A stretch of 8,071 bases of DNA from positions 1 through 8,071 of the forward strand of contig CALKAR010000156.1 of NCBI GenBank assembly GCA_937988745.1, read 5' to 3'. A program made the translations under genes and the position numbers. Position 1 is the stretch's first letter; the number at the start of each line of letters is the position of its first letter. A model generated the notes under the pieces. That model worked only from the letters and a program-made list of their open reading frames with translations, was not told where the DNA came from and searched no databases. The DNA comes from an uncultured Peptococcaceae bacterium. GTDB taxonomy: Bacteria > Bacillota > Limnochordia > Darwinibacteriales > Darwinibacteriaceae. Positions 1-6,007 of this stretch are shown in pieces.

Positions 1-87
1 AAAATATGGGGAATCAGCGAGGGCAGAAATACCTGTCAGCGTGACAAATACTAGAACCGCTAAGAAGATGTGGCAGCGCTTACGCAT
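1..87 (-). CDS. Exported protein, N-terminal fragment (cut by window edge)
   Basis: Only the first 29 codons are visible, reading leftward from an ATG at 85-87. They encode a typical signal peptide: positively charged start (MRKR), a hydrophobic core of about 15 residues (FLAVLVFVTLTG) and an Ala-Leu-Ala site followed by Asp-Ser-Pro. The only Cys (residue 5) lies before the hydrophobic core, so this is not a lipobox. An AGGTGA Shine-Dalgarno sequence sits four bases upstream of the ATG. The gene is co-directional with ugpB and 74 bases downstream of it, with no clear promoter between, so it probably belongs to the transporter operon. Its signal peptide resembles that of ugpB in layout. Function cannot be told; a second binding protein or a secreted hydrolase or phosphodiesterase would fit the setting, but this is a guess. 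Confidence 0.75.
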   Translation of the reverse strand, partial: MRKRCHIFLAVLVFVTLTGISALADSPYF

Positions 88-125
88 CGGATCACCTGCT
101 TTCCTATAGTCTTAGGGAATGATTT

Positions 126-146
126 AGGCTGCCGAACTGGCAGCCT
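126..146 (-). other. GC-rich stem-loop between ugpB and the next gene
   Basis: An 8-bp perfect inverted repeat, AGGCTGCC/GGCAGCCT, surrounds a 5-base loop just after the ugpB stop. On the transcribed (minus) strand it is followed by AAATCATT, not a U-run, so it is a poor intrinsic terminator in that direction. The TTTT lies on the opposite side. It more likely protects the 3' end of the transporter mRNA or partly attenuates readthrough into the next exported gene. Confidence 0.5.
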
Positions 147-161
147 TTTGTGCAGCGAGAT

Positions 162-1466
162 TTACCAGAAGATGATGTCTGCTTCGTCCTTGAGGATTTC
201 AACAGCTTCTTCTGGTGTGATGGTCCGGTCGGTTATCAGCTGAGAGCAGACCACCTTCATGGCTTCTGTGAACTCAGACAGATAAGGTGAGAAGGGCAGT
301 TCTTGTGCAATCTCCAGCTGTTCAAAGGCTACCCTGTACAAGGGGTTTTCTGCCCACAGTTCTTGGATGATATCTGTTTCCACCGAAGTATAGGTGAGTG
401 GCAGATAACCTGTCTGAGCAGCGTTTTTGGCGACCTGCTCGTCAGACATGAGGAACTTTACAAACTCCCAAGCAGCTGCAATCTGCTGGTCGTTCTTGTT
501 GCGCTGGATAATTGCAATGTTCCCGCCGCCTGTCGGAGCTGCTGGCCTATTTGGATCCCAGGTTGGGAGAAATGCAGCACCAACGTCAATTCCAACAGCT
601 TCGGCACTACGCAGGATGTTGGTCATGCCACCAGAACTTGCGAAATAGCTGGCCAGTTTGCGCTGGTTGAAGTGATCCCGCATGGTGCTTTCAGGCCGGG
701 TTACGCTTGGTGCAGCACACCAACCTTCGTCAACCCATTCCCGCCAGGCTGTCAGAACCTGAAGCATTGTGCCATCTTCGAGAGCAGGTACACTCATACC
801 ATCTTCGCTGAGGAGGTTGCTGCCCAGCTGGTAAATCATGTTCTGTACGAACCAAGCTGGGTCATTGAGCATTTCAAAGCCGTAAACTTCGGTTTCGCCG
901 TTTTCATTGATCTTAGTCAGCCTGCGGCCCGCTTCAACTAGTTCCACAATGGTTTTTGGAGGTTCGGTAATACCCGCTTCGGCAAACATCTCTTTGTTGT
1001 AATAAAACAGTGGTGTGGAGCGGATGTAGGGCAGTGAGATCAGCTGATCATTGTAGAACGAGAAGCCCAGCAGCACTTCTGGAAAGTTGTTCAGGTCTAA
1101 ACCATCCCGCTCCGCGAAGGGTTTCATATCTAGGAGCACACCTTGAGAAGCCAGCACCGGTACACCTGATGCTCTCTCAAGCACTACAAGCTCAGGGTTT
1201 GTTCCTGCCGCGATTGCCTGCATGGTCTTGGCAAGAGTGCTGACGTAGCCTCCCTGGTAGACTTCGACGACAGTGATTCCATAAGGGTTGGTGGCATTGA
1301 ACTCCGCTACAGCTTCAGCAATCTGGTCGCCATTCGCACCAGCAGCCCGGGTGTGCCAAATTTCAATCGTTATGGGCTCTGTTACAGTTGGCAGGTCCGC
1401 CAATCCCACAGCAGTGCTGAAAATTAAGAGGATTAAGGTTAGGACGAATAAATTAGTTTTGCGCAT
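162..1466 (-). CDS. ugpB: UgpB-like extracytoplasmic solute-binding protein of ABC transporter
   Basis: A 434-residue family 1 binding protein that captures the substrate outside the inner membrane and delivers it to UgpA/UgpE. Residues 1-23 form a signal peptide (MRKTNLF..., hydrophobic core, GLA|D) with no lipobox Cys, as expected for a free periplasmic protein. The mature part follows E. coli UgpB by eye: IWHT near 36-39, GGYVS (Y74), LERAS (E97), RSTP (S150) with FYYNKEMF after it, SSGG (277-280), GGG (313-315) and TGYLP (Y354). These match six of the seven glycerol-phosphate ligand positions I recall for UgpB. The seventh, an Arg in the C-terminal part (R397 in E. coli), aligns with an acidic residue (about E401). 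Start chosen at 1466 because AAAGGA lies nine bases upstream; the ATG at 1484 has no Shine-Dalgarno. The ligand could be a glycerophosphate, a glycerophosphodiester or a sugar. Confidence 0.88.
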   Translation of the reverse strand: MRKTNLFVLTLILLIFSTAVGLADLPTVTEPITIEIWHTRAAGANGDQIAEAVAEFNATNPYGITVVEVYQGGYVSTLAKTMQAIAAGTNPELVVLERASGVPVLASQGVLLDMKPFAERDGLDLNNFPEVLLGFSFYNDQLISLPYIRSTPLFYYNKEMFAEAGITEPPKTIVELVEAGRRLTKINENGETEVYGFEMLNDPAWFVQNMIYQLGSNLLSEDGMSVPALEDGTMLQVLTAWREWVDEGWCAAPSVTRPESTMRDHFNQRKLASYFASSGGMTNILRSAEAVGIDVGAAFLPTWDPNRPAAPTGGGNIAIIQRNKNDQQIAAAWEFVKFLMSDEQVAKNAAQTGYLPLTYTSVETDIIQELWAENPLYRVAFEQLEIAQELPFSPYLSEFTEAMKVVCSQLITDRTITPEEAVEILKDEADIIFW

Positions 1467-1475
1467 AGCATCCCA

Positions 1476-1481
1476 TCCTTT
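1476..1481 (-). promoter_or_regulatory. Ribosome binding site that decides the ugpB start
   Basis: AAAGGA lies nine bases before the ATG at 1464-1466. It overlaps the codons after the upstream in-frame ATG at 1484, which itself is preceded only by AATTACTAA. The signal peptide is also better formed from the second Met (MRKTN). Confidence 0.65.
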
Positions 1482-1498
1482 CATTTAGTAATTTTGGT

Positions 1499-2344
1499 CT
1501 ATTTTACACCTCGATAGGCATATGCCTCGAGGATTTTGCGACTTGCGAAAATGAGTACGATAATAATTGGTGCCACTAAGAGGACGTTGCCTGCCATCTG
1601 CAGGTTCCAGTTGATGCCGTATTCAAGATCTTTCAATTTTTCAATGGCAATAGTGAGAGGCCGCACTTTATCAGTGTCTGTCATAACCAACGGCCAGAAG
1701 TAGGCATTCCAGTGGCTCACAAAGCTGAACAGCGCGATGGTGATCATGGTTGACCTGCACATGGGCAGCATAATCTCGGTCATGATCTGAAATTCGGTTG
1801 CGTTGTCCAGTTTAGCCGCTTCAATGATTTCCTCAGGAACCTGCATGAAGCTCTGCCTCAAAAGGAAGATTCCAAATGCGTTGGCGCCAAAAGGGATGAT
1901 CTGAGGCAGCAGCGTATCTAACAGCTTCCACCGCGCCATCATTATGTAGACTGGGATAAAAGTGATCTGCCTAGGAATCATGAAAGCTGCCAGCACCAGT
2001 GCAAACATCAATCTCTTGCCGGCAAATTCATATTTGGCAAAGGCATACGCGGCGGGAATCATGACTAAAGTTTGAATCACGATTATAGACAGAGTAATGA
2101 TGACGCTGTTCTTGATGTAATGGGTTAGGTCCATGCCGCTGAAGATGGTTTGGTAAGCCTCCAAGGTAAACTCCCGCGGCCACAGGGTGGGCGGGACCTG
2201 AATGGTTTCGTTATACGTCTTAAACGAGGTAATAAACATCCAGTAGAATGGAAAGAGGAACAGCAGCACCACAAAGACTTTGAATATATCTTTAGGAAGC
2301 TGAGGCAGATAGCGCCGCAGCCTGCGCTTGAGACCACAGGTCAT
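1499..2344 (-). CDS. ugpE: UgpE-like ABC transporter permease
   Basis: A 281-residue inner-membrane subunit, the same length as E. coli UgpE, of the MalG/UgpE/AraQ class. It has a basic cytoplasmic N-terminus (KRRLRR) and about six hydrophobic segments (near 20-40, 78-104, 111-134, 146-164, 198-219, 250-268). The EAA coupling loop that docks on the ATPase is at 175-196: EAA-KLDNA-...-IMLP. The usual Gly of EAA---G is Asn (N181). It forms the channel with UgpA. It starts 17 bases after the ugpA stop, with AAAGGGGG eight bases before the ATG, and is followed by ugpB after a short gap. Class assignment is firm; substrate is not set by this subunit. Confidence 0.9.
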   Translation of the reverse strand: MTCGLKRRLRRYLPQLPKDIFKVFVVLLFLFPFYWMFITSFKTYNETIQVPPTLWPREFTLEAYQTIFSGMDLTHYIKNSVIITLSIIVIQTLVMIPAAYAFAKYEFAGKRLMFALVLAAFMIPRQITFIPVYIMMARWKLLDTLLPQIIPFGANAFGIFLLRQSFMQVPEEIIEAAKLDNATEFQIMTEIMLPMCRSTMITIALFSFVSHWNAYFWPLVMTDTDKVRPLTIAIEKLKDLEYGINWNLQMAGNVLLVAPIIIVLIFASRKILEAYAYRGVK

Positions 2345-2361
2345 TGGTGGAGCCCCCTTTC

Positions 2362-3243
2362 TTATTGATAGTGGACTCTCCGTCCTAAGAGTGCAAAGTA
2401 GATCACTGTCAGGATCATCAGAATAACCATCAGTACAGTCCCAGCCGCCGAGGCATAGCCGATACGGAAATGCTGGAAAGCATAGCGGTAGATGTAATAC
2501 ACCAAAACGTCTGTAGCGTTACCTGGCCCGCCCTCGGTCATGATCCTGATGGTGTCAAATACTTTGAACGAATTGATGGTGATTACAATCAGAAGGAAGA
2601 AAAGCTGCGGTGAAAGCATGGGCAGCGTAATGCGGAAGAACACTCGATATTTTGGTGCGTTGTCCAACGCTGCCGCCTCATAAATCTCAGACGGGATAGC
2701 CTTCAGCGCAGCTGTGATAATCAGCGCATAGTAGCCGATGCTTTTCCAGACGGAGACAATTACGACAGACAGCATTGCGGTCTGAGAACTGTTCAGCCAG
2801 CGCAGGGGCGGTAAGTTGAACAATCCTAAGACGGCATTTAAGAGGCCGTATGAATGCTGGTCCATGATCCACGACCAGATCATGGCACAGGACAGCATCG
2901 CTACTAGGTGCGGTGTGAAAATAGCTGTCTGGGCAAATCGGTTGAGGCGCCTGCTCTTTTGAAACCACAGGGCAAATAAGAGTGACAAAATAATCAGAAG
3001 CACCACTACCGAGATGGTGTACACCGCGGTGTTTTTCAGTGCTGTATGAAAGCCCCGCCGTCCGCCAAACAGTATTTCGTAGTTGCGCAGTCCAACAAAC
3101 CGCTTGTTCGGATTAATCAGGTTATAGTCAAAGAAGCTCAGGTAGACCAAGTTGACCATGGGATAAAAGGTAAAGACCAGGAGAAAGACCATGGCAGGTG
3201 CTACCATCAGGTAGGGGCGCAGTTTTCGCCGAAATGAGTTCAT
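2362..3243 (-). CDS. ugpA: UgpA-like ABC transporter permease
   Basis: A 293-residue inner-membrane subunit (E. coli UgpA is 295) of the MalF/UgpA/AraP class that lacks the extra periplasmic domain of MalF. Hydrophobic segments lie near 14-34, 74-94, 108-127, 155-178, 212-232 and 264-287. The EAA loop is at 189-210 (EAA-ALDNA-...-ITLPML), again with Asn (N195) where Gly is usual. TEGGPGNAT (236-244), after the fifth segment, is typical of this class. The ATG overlaps the ugpC stop by one base (TGATG), and a GGAGGG Shine-Dalgarno lies inside the end of ugpC, so translation is probably coupled. It pairs with the UgpE-like permease downstream. Confidence 0.9.
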   Translation of the reverse strand: MNSFRRKLRPYLMVAPAMVFLLVFTFYPMVNLVYLSFFDYNLINPNKRFVGLRNYEILFGGRRGFHTALKNTAVYTISVVVLLIILSLLFALWFQKSRRLNRFAQTAIFTPHLVAMLSCAMIWSWIMDQHSYGLLNAVLGLFNLPPLRWLNSSQTAMLSVVIVSVWKSIGYYALIITAALKAIPSEIYEAAALDNAPKYRVFFRITLPMLSPQLFFLLIVITINSFKVFDTIRIMTEGGPGNATDVLVYYIYRYAFQHFRIGYASAAGTVLMVILMILTVIYFALLGRRVHYQ

Positions 3244-4292
3244 CAGGCGATCCCTCCCGCGGCATTGAGACGCTGCGCCGCATCGTTGATGAAACTTCCC
3301 CGCACGCGCAGCCCGTCGGCATCGAAGAAGTATAGATCTTCCCGGTCAACCGAAGCGATGACGTGTTCGCCAGTACGGAAGGCATCGTCTAGGTTTTTCA
3401 CCATGATAGATTCACGGCCCAGCTCTATCTGGTAGATGGTTTCGGACCCGAGCATTTCTCGAGTTACAATCCGTCCTCTTTTCTGGAAGAAAGCTTTGGT
3501 TGGAGTTTTTGTCAAACGGACCTTTTCTGGCCTGAAGCCTAAACGCAGTCCGCTGTCGTCGACATCGAGGATATTCATGGGCGGAGTCCCGATAAACTGG
3601 GCAGTGAAAATGTTGTCTGGTTCCCGATATATTTCTTCCGGAGAACCCTGCTGCATAATCTTGCCCTGTTCCATTAGGACAATGGTGTCAGCCATGGACA
3701 TGGCTTCAATTTGGTCGTGGGTAACATAAATAAAGGTGGTTTTGAGGCGCCTGTGCAGTTCAATCAATTCTACCCGCATGGCTGCCCGAAGTTTGGCGTC
3801 CAGGTTCGAAAGGGGCTCATCCATCAAGAACACCTTGGGGTTTTTCACCATGGCGCGGGCCAAAGCTACCCGCTGCCGCTGGCCGCCTGAAAGAGTGGAT
3901 GGTTTGCGGTCTAAGTAATCACTCAGCCCCACGATTTCACAGACTTCTCTAATTAGGCGCTCCCGTTCGTGTTTGGGAACCCGGTTGTTTTTCAGTCCGA
4001 ATTCGATATTGCCCTTTACAGTCATCGTGGGATAGAGGGCGTAGTTTTGGAATACCATTGCAACTCCCCGCTTACCGGGGGGCTGATCAGTGATGTCCTG
4101 CCCGTTGAGAAAAATGGTTCCGGACGTGACTGGTTCGATGCCGGCAATCATGCGCAGCAGGGTGGTCTTACCACAGCCCGAAGCACCGAGTAGAACAGTA
4201 AACTTGCCATCTTCTATGGTGAGATTCAAGTCTTCAATAACTCTAGTTTCGCCGAAGGACTTAGAGACGTTCTGAAACTCGATTCTCGCCAA
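3243..4292 (-). CDS. ugpC: UgpC/MsmX-type ABC transporter ATPase
   Basis: A 349-residue cytoplasmic ATPase of the MalK/UgpC/MsmX family that powers import through UgpA/UgpE. All catalytic elements are present: Walker A GASGCGKTT (36-44), Q-loop VFQNYALYP (Q82), signature LSGGQRQR (134-141), Walker B VFLMDEP (154-160) followed by the D-loop SNLD, and H-loop VTHDQ (H192). A C-terminal regulatory OB-type (TOBE/MOBE) domain follows, with the FRPEKVRL motif near 253-260. I chose the TTG at 4290-4292, giving MARIEFQNVSKSF, because AAGGAG is eight bases upstream. The GTG at 4299-4301 touches that same Shine-Dalgarno and so cannot use it. It is the first gene after the structured leader and overlaps ugpA by one base. 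ATPases of this family can serve several sugar transporters, so it may not be exclusive to this system. Confidence 0.92.
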   Translation of the reverse strand: MARIEFQNVSKSFGETRVIEDLNLTIEDGKFTVLLGASGCGKTTLLRMIAGIEPVTSGTIFLNGQDITDQPPGKRGVAMVFQNYALYPTMTVKGNIEFGLKNNRVPKHERERLIREVCEIVGLSDYLDRKPSTLSGGQRQRVALARAMVKNPKVFLMDEPLSNLDAKLRAAMRVELIELHRRLKTTFIYVTHDQIEAMSMADTIVLMEQGKIMQQGSPEEIYREPDNIFTAQFIGTPPMNILDVDDSGLRLGFRPEKVRLTKTPTKAFFQKRGRIVTREMLGSETIYQIELGRESIMVKNLDDAFRTGEHVIASVDREDLYFFDADGLRVRGSFINDAAQRLNAAGGIA

Positions 4293-4300
4293 TCTACTCA

Positions 4301-4306
4301 CTCCTT
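4301..4306 (-). promoter_or_regulatory. Ribosome binding site that decides the ugpC start (TTG)
   Basis: AAGGAG lies eight bases before the TTG at 4290-4292 and abuts the alternative GTG at 4299-4301. A second copy of the same block (direct repeat CACTCCTT on the plus strand at 4299-4306 and 4324-4331) lies 25 bases upstream without a well placed long reading frame. Confidence 0.65.
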
Positions 4307-4383
4307 ATTTCCTGATATTCACCCACTCCTTGATTTCCCAAATTTAATACTTATGTATGTCATTATTAGCAGCTGGGTCTTAT

Positions 4384-4457
4384 GATCGAAGAGAGTCACT
4401 GCAAGCACTCTGGGCTGGAAAGACCAGTTTTCAGGATGCCATACGGTGACTCCGATC
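4384..4457 (-). ncRNA. Candidate structured leader RNA between araM and ugpC
   Basis: On the transcribed strand a nested, co-axial hairpin can be drawn. GAUCG (4457-4453) pairs with CGAUC (4388-4384). GAGUCAC (4452-4446) pairs perfectly with GUGACUC (4399-4393). GCAUCCUG (4439-4432) pairs with CAGAGUGC (4412-4405), with one mismatch and one G-U pair. CUGG (4427-4424) pairs with CCAG (4418-4415) around a UCUUU loop. Internal loops and a UCUU bulge separate the helices. No U-run follows, so it is not a simple terminator. It lies about 90 bases before the ugpC start, in an untranslated gap, which fits a 5' leader regulator, a processing site or a protein-binding element. I do not recognise it as a known riboswitch class. 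Pairing was found by eye and no energy was computed. Confidence 0.4.
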
Positions 4458-4494
4458 CTCGATTCAGTATTCGATTTGAGACAATGATACCCTA

Positions 4495-4523
4495 ATAATA
4501 CCAAATTATCCTAGATTGAGCAA
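4495..4523 (-). promoter_or_regulatory. Possible internal promoter for ugpCAEB
   Basis: TTGCTC (4523-4518) and TATTAT (4500-4495) are separated by exactly 17 bases, just after the araM stop. The -10 box matches TATAAT at five of six positions, the -35 box TTGACA only at three. If real, it gives the transporter genes their own transcript, whose leader would contain the nested stem-loop. The gap between araM and ugpC is long for this otherwise compact operon, which fits a second start. Confidence 0.35.
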
Positions 4524-4529
4524 GTCCTC

Positions 4530-5861
4530 TCAAAAAACCTCTTTTTCAGCGATTCTTGCTGCATATTTCTCCAGAAGGCCCAGATCCCAGAGCAGCTGCA
4601 GGATCGTATAGCGATTCCGGAGCTCTTTGGCGTAGAGCAAGCCATCGCGGACAAGATCATATGTCAGCCCAATCTGCCTAGGATAGACGGCGCCCCCAGC
4701 GGCTGAGAGGAGTTCGGCGATTTCGTCGGAAGAAGGTAAGGTTGATATGAGCTCGTGAATTTCGTTCCAATTTTGGGCGATCACCTGCAGGCGGTGGTTT
4801 CTTTCCTGGAGATCGTTCTTGCCTGAGGTTTCTTCTAAATCCAAGACTTCTTGGGCAGCTTGCCCATAGACCCGCTTGATTTCCTGTACCCAGAATTCGC
4901 GGTTGAATTCATGGGGTAGTGTCAGCACTGCTTCTGAATTCAGCCCTTCCTGCCTGAGATATTCATGCAGTTTTACCACAAGGCGCGTCGCAACTCCCAC
5001 TTTGGTACCGTGGAGGACAGGCTCCTTTCCGGCAGAGAGATACTGCATTTCCCAGTAGTGGGAAAGATGGTGCTCGGCCCCAGAGGCTGGACGAGAGTTG
5101 CCTACAAAGCTCATGGCGACTCCTGAGATGACGAGAGCTTCCATCAGACTTTGCAGGGCAGTGCTGTCTCTATTCTGCAGATCATTCCGCAGAGCGAGAG
5201 TGCTGTCCAGAGCACTTTTCATCAAGGCAGCGACTTCGGGGCAGTAGTATTCATCGTTGATCAGGGCTGAAAGCTGCCAGTCTACCGCGGCCGTGATCTT
5301 GCCGAGAATATCACCGAAACCAGCGGCGATCATTTCCTGCGGGCTTTTGGCAATTATGTCTAAGTCAGCGACAATTGCCCAGGGAACTTTAGCTTCATAG
5401 GTGATTTTCATGTTGTTGGTGATCAGTGGGGCTACAGTCGAAGCATATCCGTCCATTGATGGGGCGGCAGCAGCAACGATGTATGGGATTCTCAATCTGA
5501 AGCTGATAAATCTCGCCAGGTCGTTCAAAGTTCCTGAGCCTACAGCGATGATCACATCGCAGTCAGAGTCGAAGTGCACCACGAACCTTCCGAGGGCATA
5601 TTCATCGGGTACGAGGGCAGGGTCAGGGTAGATTAAGGTGGAATAGGCAATTCCGGCGTTATCCAGTATCTGCTCAAGCTGTCTGCCGGCGGCAGCATAC
5701 GTGTTTCGATCGGCGGCTAAGAAGGCTTTCTTGAATCCGCCTTCTCGTATTAGGGCAGGTATTTCACGCAAAGCGCCGTTCTTAATGACGACCTTTTTCA
5801 GGTCAGTAGCGTGAGTTCTTCCGCAGCTACAGGTAAAAGAGCTCTTCAAAATATTTTCCAT
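4530..5861 (-). CDS. araM: sn-glycerol-1-phosphate dehydrogenase (AraM/EgsA type)
   Basis: A 443-residue cytoplasmic enzyme of the iron-containing alcohol dehydrogenase superfamily, G1PDH branch, which interconverts glycerol-1-phosphate and dihydroxyacetone phosphate with NAD(P)(H). Visible motifs: an N-terminal CSCGRTH (11-17) typical of bacterial AraM proteins; the nucleotide-binding GSGTLND (108-114); APSMDGYAS (133-141); and the metal-site residues D184 (GFGD), a His of GAEHHLSHYWEM (261-272) and H284 (HGTKVGV). All appear intact, so it should be active. It is somewhat longer than B. subtilis AraM (about 394), mostly in the helical C-terminal half. AAGGAG sits eight bases before the ATG. 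It is first in the leftward gene set and is followed by a Ugp-like importer. In B. subtilis araM also sits beside sugar-importer genes (araNPQ). Whether it makes G1P or consumes imported G1P is open. Confidence 0.93.
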   Translation of the reverse strand: MENILKSSFTCSCGRTHATDLKKVVIKNGALREIPALIREGGFKKAFLAADRNTYAAAGRQLEQILDNAGIAYSTLIYPDPALVPDEYALGRFVVHFDSDCDVIIAVGSGTLNDLARFISFRLRIPYIVAAAAPSMDGYASTVAPLITNNMKITYEAKVPWAIVADLDIIAKSPQEMIAAGFGDILGKITAAVDWQLSALINDEYYCPEVAALMKSALDSTLALRNDLQNRDSTALQSLMEALVISGVAMSFVGNSRPASGAEHHLSHYWEMQYLSAGKEPVLHGTKVGVATRLVVKLHEYLRQEGLNSEAVLTLPHEFNREFWVQEIKRVYGQAAQEVLDLEETSGKNDLQERNHRLQVIAQNWNEIHELISTLPSSDEIAELLSAAGGAVYPRQIGLTYDLVRDGLLYAKELRNRYTILQLLWDLGLLEKYAARIAEKEVF

Positions 5862-5889
5862 GGAAGCATCTCCTTAATAGAAGTCTGAA

Positions 5890-5918
5890 TTCACACGGCT
5901 GTTAATATTATACAGAAT
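5890..5918 (+). promoter_or_regulatory. Weak candidate promoter for the rightward genes
   Basis: TTCACA (5890-5895, five of six to consensus) and CAGAAT (5913-5918, four of six) are 17 bases apart. It would start transcription some 80 bases before the acetyltransferase. Its -10 falls inside the spacer of the opposing araM promoter, so the two would compete. The poor -10 keeps confidence low. Confidence 0.27.
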
Positions 5919-5935
5919 AGAGGGTGGTCGTCCAA
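5907..5935 (-). promoter_or_regulatory. Sigma-A-type promoter of araM
   Basis: On the minus strand TTGGAC (5935-5930) and a perfect TATAAT (5912-5907) are separated by 17 bases, about 45 bases before the araM ATG. The -35 box keeps only the TTG of the consensus, so the promoter may depend on an activator or on the strong -10. Confidence 0.6.
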
Positions 5936-5988
5936 CCTTGCGGAAGGATTTCCTACCAGTTCAGGGAATTCATAGGAGGGAAAACACC

Positions 5989-5997
5989 AGGAAGGGG
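5989..5997 (+). promoter_or_regulatory. Ribosome binding site for the acetyltransferase
   Basis: AGGAAGGGG ends ten bases before the ATG at 6008. A second purine block, AGGAGGG at 5974-5980, has no start codon at usable distance. The alternative ATG at 6017 has only GGAG two bases ahead, which is too close. Confidence 0.5.
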
Positions 5998-6007
5998 ATA
6001 TGCAGTT

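Noticed and set aside
126..149. Hairpin plus TTTT read as a rightward terminator
   Set aside because: No plus-strand gene is seen to the left; the hairpin is better assigned to the leftward transcript, where it lacks a U-run.
303..941. A 212-codon plus-strand frame opposite ugpB
   Set aside because: It is antisense to a well supported binding-protein gene, has no ribosome binding site, and its translation is Cys/Pro-rich with no recognisable domain.
4319..4504. A 61-codon minus-strand frame in the araM-ugpC gap, starting with TTG
   Set aside because: Shine-Dalgarno spacing is too short, the product resembles nothing I know, and the frame runs through the stem-loop whose pairing explains the sequence better.
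5974..5980. Perfect-looking AGGAGGG Shine-Dalgarno
   Set aside because: No ATG, GTG or TTG follows within about 5-12 bases, so it cannot define a start; at most a standby site for the gene at 6008.
5924..6007. N-terminal extension of the acetyltransferase from GTG at 5924
   Set aside because: No ribosome binding site at proper distance; it would start at about the position where transcription is expected to begin, and the added residues do not look like part of the GNAT fold.
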